A DNA stretch of 64,000 nt from contig CM022674.1 in assembly GCA_012295275.1 (NCBI GenBank), positions 10,432,292-10,496,291 on the forward strand, given 5' to 3'. Below the pieces are notes generated by a model. The model made no database searches, was not told the DNA's origin, and saw only the letters and a list, made by a program, of their open reading frames with translations. Within the stretch, counting starts at the first letter, position 1. Every line of letters begins with the position of its first letter. The stretch comes from Chrysomallon squamiferum. Taxonomy: Eukaryota; Mollusca; Gastropoda; Neomphalida; Peltospiridae. The position numbers and the translations under genes were made by a program. Shown piece after piece: positions 39,406-60,572 of this stretch.

Positions 39406-39851
<446 letters not shown>

Positions 39852-40532
39852 GCAGACACAAACCATCATGGTACACGACATGGTGGTGAGATTGCTGATG
39901 TTGCTAACAATGGCTGTGGTGTTGGTGTCGCTTATAGGACAGGAATTTCAGGTAAGAATGAAATATTTAAATTAATGAAATGTAATCATTTAAATATAGC
40001 CATGACAATAGGAAATTCAGTGAAAAATAAATAACTTAGTTGAATAATTAAATAAATAAATTATAAAAAACCCAAAGAACAAGATCAAATAAAAGAAAAT
40101 ATAAAGTTAAATAGAGTTTATTTAAAACTAATTTCTTGTGTTTTATTCTGAGCAGGTTTGAGAGTTCTCGATGGAGCAATGACAGGCAGTCTGAAGGCTT
40201 CAGCTTTTACAACAAAAAAAAAAAAAAAAAGCTGCAAATTAATGACATATATAGCTGCAGGTGATTTTCATAAACATTTATTAAATTAATAAAAGTTGTA
40301 TCTGTCTTATTATTCTTTCATGCTTGTATTTTGTTTCTTATTACTGATTTATTATTATTTTGTTATTATTATTATTATTTTTTTATTTGGTTTTTTTCCT
40401 CTATTTTCCTGTCTGATGTGGTATTATTTTCAAAACAATTTCTTCTGTCAATGAATTAGTTTTGTTGGTACAGCAGTGGATTATCAAGTTGGGGATTTAG
40501 GTTCCTATCTTCTTAGTGGACACTAAATATAC

Positions 40533-40602
<70 letters not shown>
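40533..40602. repeat. (TTA)n microsatellite in the convertase pseudogene
   Basis: About 23 TTA units, just upstream of the exon remnant that carries the TGA in place of Gly. Confidence 0.95.
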
Positions 40603-40689
40603 GATATGATCATTGTCGTTTTACAACTGGTGACCTGCAGATGATGGTAGAACAGTAGACGGACCTCACATCCTGGCTGCTGTGAGTTC

Positions 40690-40960
40690 AAATCTTCACA
40701 ACTGACTGGTTTATTGTAATTAAAGAAAACAAATTATGAAAGTATAGAATGTTAATTTTTCTTTTTATCTCTTGTCAGATCATTTTAGTTCAGCTATACT
40801 GTATTTAAGAAGTAACATTTACAGTGTATATGTTTCAGATTTTCGATATGTCACAGAAATATATTCATTCTAAGAAATACTTCACTCTAATCATACCTGT
40901 TTTGAGATACCTATCTGTCTGTCTATCTGTTTATTGAAGATTATGAAAATAATTTGCATA

Positions 40961-40998
<38 letters not shown>

Positions 40999-41890
40999 AG
41001 ACAGAGAGGCAGAGTGCATGCATGTGTATATGTGTGATGGATATATAATTATGTACATACACAAAAAAGGTGAGTGATAGTGTGATGATTTGTTATAATT
41101 TATTTGTAGATGAACCTTTGGCAAAGATAGGCAACAACAAGAGATCACACTAGCTCCTTCTATTAGCAGTATCAAAGTTGCAGTATAACACTATATAGGA
41201 TATTCACTTTATATCAGCAAAGATGAAGGAAGAACAGTTAGATCAGTACTTGTATGTCAACTCAGGCCTGAAGCAAAGAAAACTTTACAACCTGTCCAAC
41301 CTGATTTCTGCACTGAGCCACACAACAACAAAACCAGTCATCTTTTCAGTTGTTGCAGGATAAGCAAGCAACTACCAACCTGAAACACTGGACAGTATTT
41401 ACTTTCAGAATTGTTTGATGAACCTTTTACATCTGTCAGTAAGGAAAAGTTAATTATTGTCAGAATGTGTTCTTCGAAATCTGATAGTAAGGAAGAGGCA
41501 CTGAATTACAAAACTAACACAAAGTTAAAATCAAACAACAATGAAATGATAGATGAGCAACTATGTTTAAACAAGGTGAATTCTTGAAACAGAGATAAAT
41601 ATTTATTAATGAGCAGTTTTGCACGGAAATGATGGAAAAGATAGGAGATTTTTTTTTTTTAAACTGGCACTATTACCAGAACTTGTTGGAAACTGCACTC
41701 AAAACACATTTTGCGCTATATATTATATCTTTCGGCATCCTGAATGAGAACTGTAAGGAATTCAAGAAGAAAATATGAAAAAGAAAAACAAAGACAGTAA
41801 ATTAAATATGTTTGTAATGGTTTTGTATCCCAAATTTTATGATGAAAAATTAAAAATAAACAAGTTGCTATTAATTATTATTATTATGTT
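40690..41890. other. Interval with no gene seen
   Basis: A (TG)n tract at about 40966-40996, then moderately complex DNA at 41100-41780 without a long frame. Later convertase exons were looked for here and not found. Confidence 0.5.
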
Positions 41891-41899
41891 TTCCTGTTG

Positions 41900-43156
41900 A
41901 AGATGATTAGAAAATGTACAGGGTAACTTTAAAGAAAAACTTAGTGTAAGAAAATATACAGGTTATCTTTAATCTAAAACTTATTATTAGAAAATATACA
42001 GTGTAATGTTAAACAAAAAAACTTTTTATTAGAAATATACAGTGAAACTTTAATCAAAAATGTATTATTTAGAAAACATACTGAACAAATTTAAAACAAA
42101 AAATAATAATACTAAAAAGGACGAACTGATTGAAAATATACAGGGCAACGTTAAGCAAAAAACATTTATTAGGAATATGCAGTGAAACTTTAAACAAAAG
42201 CATATTACTGGCAAATACACAGGTAACTGAAATCAAAAACAGATAATTAGAAAATATAAAGGATTTCTTTAAACAAATATGTATTATTAGTAATATATAG
42301 GATAACTTTAAAAAGAAACGTATTATTAGAAATATAGAGTAAAATTTAAAACAAAAAAGTGTTATTTGGAATATATACTGTGTGATATTAATAAAAAAAT
42401 GATTTGTTAGAAATGAATAGTGAAGGTTTAAAGAAAAATGTATTATTAGAAAATATACATGATAACTTGAAACAAAAACGTATAATTAGAAAATATGCAG
42501 GATGACTTTGAACAAAAAACGTATTATTAAGAAATATACACGATATATTTAGACAGAAACGTATTATTATAAAATATACAGGTCAACTTTAATCAAAAAT
42601 ATACAATTAGAAAATATACAATTAGAAAATATACAGGATGACGTTAAAGAAAAAGTATTGTAAGAAAATATACAGGATATTTTTAATGCAAAAGGTATTA
42701 TTAGAAAACATACAGTGTAATGTTGAACAAAAAACGTTTTATTAGAAATATACAGGGAAACTTTAAACAAAAACATCTTACTAGAAAATATACTCGACAA
42801 CTTTAAAATAATAATAATAATTATAATAAATAAAAAATGAAACTCGAATTGCTTGAAAATATACTGGGTAACGTTAAACAAAATAGATTTATTAAAAATA
42901 TGCAGCGAAACTTTAAACGGAAACGTATTATTGGAAAATATGCAGGTTAACTTTGAACAAAAATGTATTATTAGAAAATATACTTTAAAGGGTAACTTTA
43001 AAGAAAACCGTATTGTAACAAAATATACAGGATATCTTTAATGTAAAACGTATTATTAGAATATTTACAGTGTAATGTTATACAAAATCGTTTTATTAGA
43101 AATATACAGAGAAATTTAAACAAAAAACGTATTACTAGAAAATATACTGGACCAAT

Positions 43157-43212
<56 letters not shown>

Positions 43213-43830
43213 CCACGAATTGCTCGAAAATATACAGGGTAACGTTAAACAAAACAGATTTATTAGAAATATACACTGAAACTTTAAACAAAAAACGTAT
43301 TATTGGCAAATATACACGTAATTTTAATCAAAAACAGATAATTAGAAAATATAAAGGATTTCTTTAAACAAATATGTATTATTAGTAATATATAGAACAG
43401 CTTTAAACAGAAACGTATTATTAGAAATATAGAGTAAAAGTTTAAACCAAAACGTTTGATTAGGAATATATAATGGATAACGTTAAACAAAATGCGTATT
43501 ATTGGAAAATATACAGCATGTATTTGGATACAAACGTATTATTAGAAAATATACAGGATAACTTTAAACAACAACGTATGATTAGAAATATGCAGTGAAA
43601 GTAAACAGAAATATATTATTAGGAAAATATACTGGATAGTGTTAAACAAAATACGTATTACTAAAAATATATAGGGTAACATTAAACAAAAACGTATTAT
43701 TGGAAAATATACAAGATAACTTTCAACAAAAGATGTATTATTGGAAATATGCAATCTAACTTTAAAGAGAAATGTATTGTTCGAAATATATAGTAAAGTT
43801 TTAAACAAAAACATATTATTGATATATCTT
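41900..43830. repeat. Degenerate tandem satellite, ~38-bp unit
   Basis: About 1.9 kb built from diverged copies of a unit like attattagaaaatatacagg followed by .taactttaaacaaaaacgt. Roughly 45 copies are recognisable. An internal block (about 42125-42345) recurs at about 43215-43440 in the same order with variants shared, which is a higher-order duplication. Minus-strand frames through it give long Phe/Ile/Tyr repeats and are artefacts. An (AAT)n run interrupts it at 43160-43208. Confidence 0.9.
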
Positions 43831-44040
43831 AATAACCTGTTTATAATCTAATATAATCTTCATTGTATAATGTGTCAAATCCTCACAGTCAGGCAGTCTG
43901 TTTTCTTATGTTTATTCAATTGAGATGACAACTTGTCTTGTCCTTCATCAGGCATGTTGGGAGATAACCCAAAATCGACTGCACAACATCGATCGCAGGA
44001 TTGACTAGAAGTTATTTTCGTGTGTTGTTCGTACGAAATC

Positions 44041-44110
44041 GGATGGTGTCGTGGTTAGAATTCACGCTCGGTACGCTCGCTGCTTGGAGTTCGAATCCTC
44101 ACACGCTCGG
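44041..44110 (+). mobile_element. tRNA-like head of a SINE (degenerate)
   Basis: ggtgtcgtggttagaattca resembles an A box in a D-arm (gtg...cac pairing). gagttcgaatcctcac matches a B box/T-arm, with four of five T-stem pairs. The acceptor stem does not pair and the anticodon arm is unclear, so a functional tRNA is unlikely. No second copy was noticed in the window. Confidence 0.45.
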
Positions 44111-44199
44111 ATAATTTACATTTCATTTCTCATTCCAGGTGATGTCGGTAATTAAGGTAAGTTCAGGTGGATATCAAGGTAAGTTAGATAAACGTCAAC

Positions 44200-44490
44200 A
44201 GTAGTAGAGTTAGTAGTAATAATAGTAGTACTGGAAATAGTAGGGCTAGTAAAGGCTCGTAATAATAGCAGTGGAAATGGTAGAGCTAGTAATAATAGTA
44301 GTATTGAAATGGTAGGGCTAGTAATAATTGTAATATTAGTATTGGTAATGGAAAAAGTATTGGAACTAATAATAGTAGTACTGGAAATAGTAAGAGTAGT
44401 GCTGGAAATAGTAGGACTAGTAATAATAGTAGTACTGGAAACAGTACGGCTATTAATTATAGTTGTGGAAATAGTGGCAATGTTTCAGAA
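44200..44490. repeat. AGT/AAT-rich minisatellite
   Basis: Imperfect units of the type tagtactggaaatagtagg and gctagtaataatagtag. The open plus-strand frame (VLEIVRVVLEIV) is a by-product. Confidence 0.8.
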
Positions 44491-44559
44491 TAATATTTAA
44501 TATGTGCGACGGTATAAAATCAAGAACTGAAATGTAATATTTTCCTTGGAATAAGGGGA

Positions 44560-45600
44560 AAACGTCATCTTTTTTATTTTCATTATACTTAAATGATTTT
44601 AGAGATTGTTTCCCTAAATAAAACTGAAACGGTATTAAATCGGTAACAGATTTTTTCTCGCTAAAATATTAACATATATCTGAAGTTATTTTAGAAGTTA
44701 TATAGTGATGATACTGTACAATTAGGAGAAGGAACAGATGATTTACAACATCACGTGCACTGTCTTGAAATGAATTGTAAAACGTGGAAATTAAAAGTTA
44801 ATGTTCCCGTGTCAAAAATTATGATTTTCTTTCCACAGGAAAATTAAAAACAGATTTATATATAAACATATTGAAATAGAAATTGTTGCTGAGGTTTATC
44901 TATCGACTGTTAGTCAGATTAGTTTGACAAAATTGTGAAACCAATATTGTTACATGCACAGAAATCAGGAGTTTTCAATATTGCAATATAACTGAAAGAT
45001 ATCATCTCACGTTTATCAAATATATAGTATGTGTTAACAAGTCAACACCAAGATATATGGTTTATGGTGAATTATGCAGATATCCATTGTCTATAAATGT
45101 TACAGTAAAAATGTTTACAATTTGGGCAAACATTGCTAACTGTAAAGAGTATAAACTGTCTCGTATATTATAAATGTTGTTATCTTATAACCATAGTATG
45201 AATGCTTCTGTAATAGCTTATATTATGTTTCTAATATTAGATGAATGTGTTTATGAAGTATATATTCGTGTGTTCAAGTAAATGTTTTGCGCCAATTAAA
45301 AATGTTAGAACTTTATTTAAAGTTAATAATGTCAAGCTTCCTATACAAACTGGTACACGGTTCAATATTGAAACACAGAAAATATCACTTATGCAATTTC
45401 GATATTGGTGATGAGTTTCTCTGTATATTTAGGTGGACATTTTTATCTTTTCAGAGAAATAAATATATACCATAGTATTGTACATTTAGACCAAATACAA
45501 TAACATTTCAACATATATTTTCTACAACAAAAATTACTTTTGTATAAACGTTCCTGAAATTTTCATATTGTCATTGAAAGAGTAATCTTGCGGATTATGT
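44560..45600 (+). mobile_element. Decayed LINE: reverse transcriptase and C-terminal segment
   Basis: Frames in order: SLYLNDFRDCFP; LYSDDTVQLGEGTDDLQ, the catalytic box (usually YADD, here YSDD), followed by NCKTWKLKVNVPVSKIMIF; KIVKPILLHAQKSGVF; TPRYMVYGELCRYPLSINV; and FKVNNVKLPIQTGT overlapping KYHLCNFDIGDEF in another frame. Several stops and shifts make it inactive. It is the same family as the element at 34.3-35.7 kb. Confidence 0.85.
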
Positions 45601-45701
45601 TATACTTATCGTTATTATTATAACTGTGTTTTGTTTGTATGTTCTCAATACTGCACGCGGTGCAATCATAATTTTTCACTTGTCTCTTGACTTACTTATT
45701 C

Positions 45702-53682
<7,981 letters not shown>

Positions 53683-53707
53683 TTTTCCATTTAGAAATAT
53701 CTGTATT

Positions 53708-53945
53708 AAAGCAGTAAAATGTAATGGATACAAGGATATTAAGATGACAGTAATATAACAGTAAAATGCAATCGATACAAGGATATTAAGATGAGAGCAG
53801 TATAACAGTAAAATGCAATGGATACAAAGATATTAAGATGAGAGTAGTATAACAGTAAAATGCAATGGATACAAGGATATTAAGATGAGAGCAGTAAAAC
53901 AATAAAATGCAATGGATACAAGGATATGAAGATGAGGTTAGTACA
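53708..53945. repeat. ~47-bp minisatellite, 5 units
   Basis: Unit cagtaaaatgcaatggatac followed by aaggatattaagatgagagc and agtataa. Copies differ at a few positions. It lies just upstream (in transcription sense) of the receptor's signal-peptide exon, so it may flank that gene's promoter. Confidence 0.9.
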
Positions 53946-53949
53946 ACTG

Positions 53950-54297
53950 TGAATTGAATCGGAGTACACCAAAAGACGCCCAGAGCTTACGTAAATTCAC
54001 AAACACGAAGAGATATAATTTGATAGAAATGCACAGCTCGTATCCACGTTACAGGTTTAAAACATGAGTTCACTAACACTGATAACAACATGTTAACAAA
54101 AAATCATAGGCTAGAGTCCATTTCAATTTCCACGTTAATAAATATTAAACTGTAGATATGTATGTTATAATTATTAACGAAGAAATCTTATGCATTTTCA
54201 TTAAGCATTATTATGAGCAGTGAACTATGAATATCATCGTAAACATATATACTTATGTTTTTCTTAAATAAATTCCGTTTACCAGGAATCAGGTAGG

Positions 54298-54350
<53 letters not shown>

Positions 54351-55389
54351 TGTGTGTGTTATGATTATTAGCAAAGAAATTATAATTTATAAATATAAAC
54401 TTTAGTTACCTATACATGAAAGACTATTTCGACAAACAATGAAACTGATACATTACAAACAAAGATACATTTACTGCAGTTTCCAGTTCGTTAAATACAG
54501 AAACTGAAATCGGTATAAAACACCCATAAAACATTCACTTCTGGTCCATATAAATCCAAATAATGTCAGATTTTTATAAAGACATGTCACTTTATAATCC
54601 AGTAGTGTTTAAATATTAAATATGAACAATACATTTAGATACTCTTTAATTTATAAACTGATAATATTTATATATATATATATATATATTAATGAAAAAC
54701 ATGATATTATATTCACTTTTGAGGCAGATATAAATCACGTACTTTTTGATAAAAACAGGCAATCTTATATCCATATTAGTTTTCATAATATTCATAAAAA
54801 AAGTATTTTTCTTAAAGTCAAGTTACGTTAAAGGTAAACAAAAAATACCCCCCCAAAAAAAAAAAAGAAACCACACACATTATTGACGAAAATGAACAGT
54901 CCCGTCTCAGCTTATATAAATCCAAATATAGAAATAATATTCTCGCCTGTTACTGACACACAGCAGGTCAATTTCAGTCTGACATCAGCACAAAACGAAG
55001 AAAAACAACTATACAACTTTTAGTTCATGTTCGTCTGCACTTCGGTCGAGCTCCGAATCAAACAAGGAGGCAGTTTAGTGTAAAAAATCTGTTTTACTTG
55101 TTGTCACGTTAAACCTGGTAGAATTTACAAACTGGAGGAACGAGAATCACTTTAAAAATATCACTTAAAGCGGAAAGCTAGTATCTTGTGACATAGTAGT
55201 GTAGAAATGTGGGTAATACTACTTTCAGTGTTCGTAATGAATGATTGACAAGTTGGGGGCGGGGCGTGAATGGAGCGATACATAACAGGGGTAAAGAAGG
55301 GAAGCTTCTGATAAAGCCACATAAAAACAAATATAAAAGTGTTTAGTGTCCACCCAGATTAATTCTTCCATGTAGAGAGGGAGGTTTTC
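53950..55389. other. 5' flank of the receptor gene; no further gene seen
   Basis: Contains (GT)n at 54301-54347 and otherwise unique-looking AT-rich DNA. No exon supported on either strand. Confidence 0.5.
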
Positions 55390-55394
55390 ATTTT

Positions 55395-55426
<32 letters not shown>

Positions 55427-55438
55427 TTGTTTGTTGAT

Positions 55439-55479
<41 letters not shown>

Positions 55480-55587
55480 TCGGTTTTGTTTTTATTATTA
55501 TTATTTTTTTTTTTTTTTTGTATTTTTCGGGGTTTTTTTTCGAGTTGTCTTTTGATTTCTTTGGTTACCTTTTTTTTTTCTCTTTGT

Positions 55588-55633
<46 letters not shown>

Positions 55634-56594
55634 TAGAATGACAGTGTATTATTCATGGACAGACGATATGACAGGAAGATACTGAATATCAGAAAGAATT
55701 CTAGCTACAAACAACACCAGAAAATATAGAAATTACAATGAAACCTTTTTTCGAATGATATTAAAAATGTGTAAACCCTGAGTGAAGCCCAACAACATAT
55801 TAGTTCCAGAAGCGAGATATCTAAGTGAAGCGTGCATACAACCCATTCTTAAACTGACACCCTGCAGTCTACATTAACTGCGCAAATACAATTTTCTGTC
55901 TATTTATAGATGACACAAAGGATGTTTTGGCCTTCTGTTCCTTTCATACATTTAATAATCGACAATGAAGTAAACCAAACACGTTTATTTAAATAAGTTA
56001 TGTTACTGAAACAATGACATTTATTATATTAATGTTGGTATTTCCCTGTCTATAAATAGCAAGAACCGTAATTCTGGATGAACTTATCTGCAACGGTTCA
56101 GTGTGTAAACCAGTGTATTTGATACATTGAATTTGTAGAGAGACAGAATGTTTTCCCTAGCGAGATCCTCTGCTTAAGTATGTTGTACTTGTGTCTGTTT
56201 TTATATGTTTATACCTAGTGTGTCTGCATAATTAATGTGTATATAATATTGTTGTAATGTTTGAATGTATCTGCGTGTCTTTGTATATGCATTTGTATGT
56301 GTATCTTGTGTGTGTGTCCGTGTGTGTGTGTGTGTTTCACGTCGGTTTTTAAATGACTCAAAAGACAGAAACGTAAAAGGCAATTTTACTAAACAAGAGA
56401 CAACTAACAAAACATTTTTTTTTAAAATTCCTAATCAACGACAGTTCACAAGAATATATGCAACATAACAATACATGACTTGTCAACCCTCACAGTCTCT
56501 TAAATAGCGTTATGAGCGTAGGTGTGTATACATGTATGTACGTATATGTATGTGTATGTGATTTTTGTGTGGGTCGGTGTGTGTGTGGTAAACC

Positions 56595-56629
<35 letters not shown>

Positions 56630-57503
56630 TACAGCCAATATGTGAAAGAAGTCATCTAGTCTAATGCCTGAAATGTTTAGGTTTAGCCTAACTCCCAAGA
56701 CTGTCAGACATTTGGCCTAATGTCTAAGATTTTCAATAATTAGGCCAAACTACTGAAATAGACCTCAAGTCATTAGGCAAAATGACTGAATGAAAAAGAA
56801 TGACTTACAGTTTGATGAAGAGATTTATTTCGTAACTCATCTAGTAGAGTTCTGTTTATTACAGCAGTTCAAACGTTTGTTTTCGAAACATACACGTTTT
56901 GTTTGACAGCTCGTTTTTCCTCTATAGTTGCATTTCACAAACCCTTGTCCTCCTGCGTAACTCCTTTGACACTGCTGCTCTAAAAGCATTTTGACACATC
57001 ATACAACAAAAGCAGTCTCTGGGAACACACATCAAACTGGTTCCTGGAATATTTACCTTTCATCCGCTCGTCTTGCTGAAACTGTTCATCTTCGGCGAAC
57101 TTATGCTTGTCGCTGACGTCGTCACAGGAACTCTACTTTTGGCGTCAACTGGTCATCCTCGGAGTGGAACCGCAGCTGGTCAGACCTGGCGTCTTCATCT
57201 GTTTGGCGTTTCTTGTCCATTTTCTGCACGTCTGCGCACTGAAGAATTTCAAACGTGGACATGAGGTAGTAAGTACTCGTGGTGGGTTTTTCCCGTGGTC
57301 GGTTTTTCCCGTGGTCAGCAGAGATCTTCTCTAGCTGGTCCATAATCAAGAAGTGCTCATCCTTTGTTATGTACACTCGCCTTCATAACTCATACTTCGT
57401 AAACAATCTCTCTTAAAGCGGACTTCCAAAAGAACCACAATGGTGGACAAATAAGTGATCTGAATGCGATCAGGAACTACTGTATTTTATACCACCTATT
57501 ACC

Positions 57504-57558
<55 letters not shown>

Positions 57559-58440
57559 TGTCTGTCTATAAATGTACATATATATATATATATACACACA
57601 CACACAAACGCACGCAGGCATATGCATACATACATACTTACAATATATACACATATAGTTATATGTATTATTTTTAATCACCGTTACAAATATCCTAAGG
57701 GATTAAGTAAAATATCTTTGTTTTGTTTTCAAAGATAAAACGTTATTTAAAATATTATCATAGTGGGGAAAAACGCCTCGCTTGGACATGCCATAACCAA
57801 ATTAAAATAAAATATATTTAACTATAGAAACCAAAGTTATAAAGACAAAGTCGTCAAATTACAATCCATCCAATCTAACAACAGACATATGATTAATTAA
57901 AACACCTAAGTACATTAATACATAATGATATGAGCCGCCTCCAATTAATGGGTATGCGCCGATTAATGACCGCTGTAGACAAAATATGTCTTATCCCGAG
58001 TAAATTGATTACGGCAATAATCTTGAAAACAACTAAAATACCTAAATACATTAATACGTAACGATATGAGCCGAGTGCTATAAAATAACGCACAGACCAG
58101 TGTCCAGTTACAACGCACTTGGCTGTCCAGCACTAAACACTTCGGAACTCGGCTCATCTCACTTTCATTTTTATATTTAGACTGGACCCCATTGCTCCCA
58201 GACTGCATTCCCCAAAGTAGTTATATAGCAAAATACCCACGGTTAAAATCACCAAAGACAAAAATAAACACGGTTATAATATTCATGTGTTTTTGCATAA
58301 ACTAGATTTTGTGTTTATAATCAACCTTTTATATATGTGTGTGTGTTTGTATTTATGATTATTATTAGTAGTAGTAGTAGTAGTAGTTGCCGTAGTAGTC
58401 GTAGTCGTAGTCGTAGTATTAGTAGTAGTAGTAATTTTAT
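55390..58440. repeat. Segmental duplication, copy B
   Basis: Same-strand partner of 24180-26440, with its core at 55632-56272. Between the matching outer parts this copy has about 0.9 kb that copy A lacks (about 56640-57480), including a moderately GC-rich stretch with a minus-strand frame of 84 codons (57376-57122; no domain recognised). It also has a local duplication at 57899-57935 and 58034-58074 (taagtacattaatacataat / taaatacattaatacgtaac). Confidence 0.7.
57506..57553. repeat. (GT)n microsatellite in copy B
   Basis: Pure GT tract followed by TA/CA repeats to about 57605; frames across it are artefacts. Confidence 0.95.
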
Positions 58441-58984
58441 TATTATTTGATTGTTTGTTTTATTTTTATTTATTTAAAATCATGTTAACGCATACATATA
58501 TATACTGAAATAAATAAATGAATAAATAAATAAAACAGGCACAAATTTAAATAAATAATTCAACAAATAATCAAATAACCACACAAACAAACAAACCGAA
58601 AGACGGGGGATTCTTCTCACAACACACGCTTGATCATCGTCACGGTCGGTCCCGACATGGTGTAAGCTGTGAAGATCACTCACGGGTGGATTGTGCTTTG
58701 TGCTGACTGAGCGGAATTCAGAAACGAAAAAGATACTGTACCTTTTTTCTTTATTTATTTAGATTTAAATTCTTATTTATATTATTTGTAGGCTTTTGTA
58801 TTATTGTTACTTTTATTACTCTTCTTTTTATTTTCTGCTGTTTGCTATTCTTTTACTTTCCGGTATCTCAAATAACCGATATATCTTTTATCTTTATCTC
58901 GATCTGAAAGTGAGTTGCGTTCAGCTTTAGTGTTTTAGTGTTTTTTGAATTAATATAGAATTGTCTATATATTTAAAAAAAAAA

Positions 58985-59025
<41 letters not shown>

Positions 59026-59104
59026 GCAATTTAAATATATTATTGAAACCGATATACTTTTTTTAAAAACACACAAAACAACAACAACCCATACATACAC
59101 AAAC

Positions 59105-60572
59105 ATGGCAACAAAAAACATTTACAGCTCGGGAATCGATACCTCGGAGATGGAAACTAGGGTTCCAAAACGACCCAGGGACAGGAGCCCTAGCTCCGTC
59201 GAAAAAACAAAAAACAGGAAACAAAAGAAAATAATCGATATCACAGTCGAACACACACATTCCGAAACTGAAACTGAAGAACAAAAAATTATTAATAGAA
59301 ATCTCAACATTTTGGCAAGGCTAAGAGAATCGGATAGCGAAGACGAAAGCGAGCCAAACGCGTGGAAAATAATTAAAAGAAAAAAAACAAAACACACCCA
59401 CAGCCGAACCACCATCGCAGTTCACAAAAAAAAACTACACAAACATCGACAAACAGTTGCGCTATCTAATAGAAGCGCAAATTCACATCATGGACAAAAC
59501 GACAAAAGTCAACAAAAATAATAACGGAAAAGAAATCTACTTCGAAGTAGATACAAAAACACTTAAAACAATTGGTCCCAACATCACAATCTGGGACGAA
59601 ACATTTGTTATCAGGGTTTTAGCCAAACTAATCCCCGATACCAAACAACCACAGAAAACACCCACACCACAACCCAGAAAAACACTACTGGCAACACCGC
59701 AGACAAAACAAACGCCTACTACCAAACAGCAACAACAACAACCTAAACACACAACAAAATCAAAAGAAACAACATACAAATATATCTCCAAAGATTTGGG
59801 TTTTTATTACCCACACGCTAACAAACTAGATTTTTTTGAAATATTCAACAAAGAGCTGGTAGAACAAACAAAATCAACTCTAGTCGGTGTGGAAATGTGG
59901 AGAAAACCAAACTACTGGACCACACTGACATTCAACAACAAACTTACAAACACAACCATCACCATCGATGGGTACAAGTACACACTGGCAGAAATGAGGC
60001 CGCAGTTGCCCAAGTGCGGCCACTGTCAGAAATGGGGGCACATCACAAACCAGTGCTCCCACAGAAACAACCAGAAACATTTAACATGCAGTTTCTGTGG
60101 TGGAAATCACCACAGAAACTCAGGCCAATGCCGGTCTCTGGCAAAATGCGCAAATTGCCAGGGACCACACGAATCGCACTACAAGATGTGCCCAGCAAAG
60201 ATGCAAGCAAACAACAAATTCGAACACAACAGAAGAGACAACAAAATTATACAAAACGTCAACAAGAAATGCCAGAAAATAGAAGAAAAAACCAAAACCA
60301 TCATAGAAACAAAAATTAAACAACAGAACGACAAACCAAAAGACAATCTCGACAAGGAGGTCAGGATTGCAGAAATACACAAAATCATTGTCTGCCTCCT
60401 GATTGAGCTTCAGAACATCAGGACCAACAAAGGAAACACGAATGATGAAGCCAATTTGGAGCAGACAGTAGCCCACATAATTGAAGACAGCTTGGGCTTC
60501 AAAATCGACACGCAGGACAAAAGACTAAAATTACACACAGACAGGAGAAATCCTACAAGCACAAAACAGTGA
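59105..60572 (+). pseudogene. LINE ORF1 (gag-like, three CCHC knuckles), one frameshift
   Basis: RNA-binding ORF1 protein of the retrotransposon. The first part, from ATG 59105 (MATKNIYSSGIDTSEMETR), is Lys/Glu-rich with a nuclear-signal-like KRKKTK. At a nine-A run (59426-59434) the frame changes; the continuation NYTNIDKQLRYLIEAQIHIM leads to a Gln/Thr/Pro-rich region and a globular part (FVIRVLAKLIP, YKYISKDLGFYYPHAN). Three knuckles follow near 60015-60195: CGHCQKWGHITNQC, CSFCGGNHHRNSGQC and CANCQGPHESHYKMC. A Lys/Gln-rich tail ends at TGA 60570-60572. Confidence 0.85.

Noticed and set aside
44041-44110. Functional tRNA gene
   Set aside because: The acceptor stem does not pair and the anticodon arm is not clear; only A- and B-box-like motifs remain.
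57122-57376. 84-codon minus-strand frame as a gene
   Set aside because: No ATG start (GTG first), no splice context, no recognised domain; it sits in an insertion within a segmental duplication. It may be a transposon remnant.
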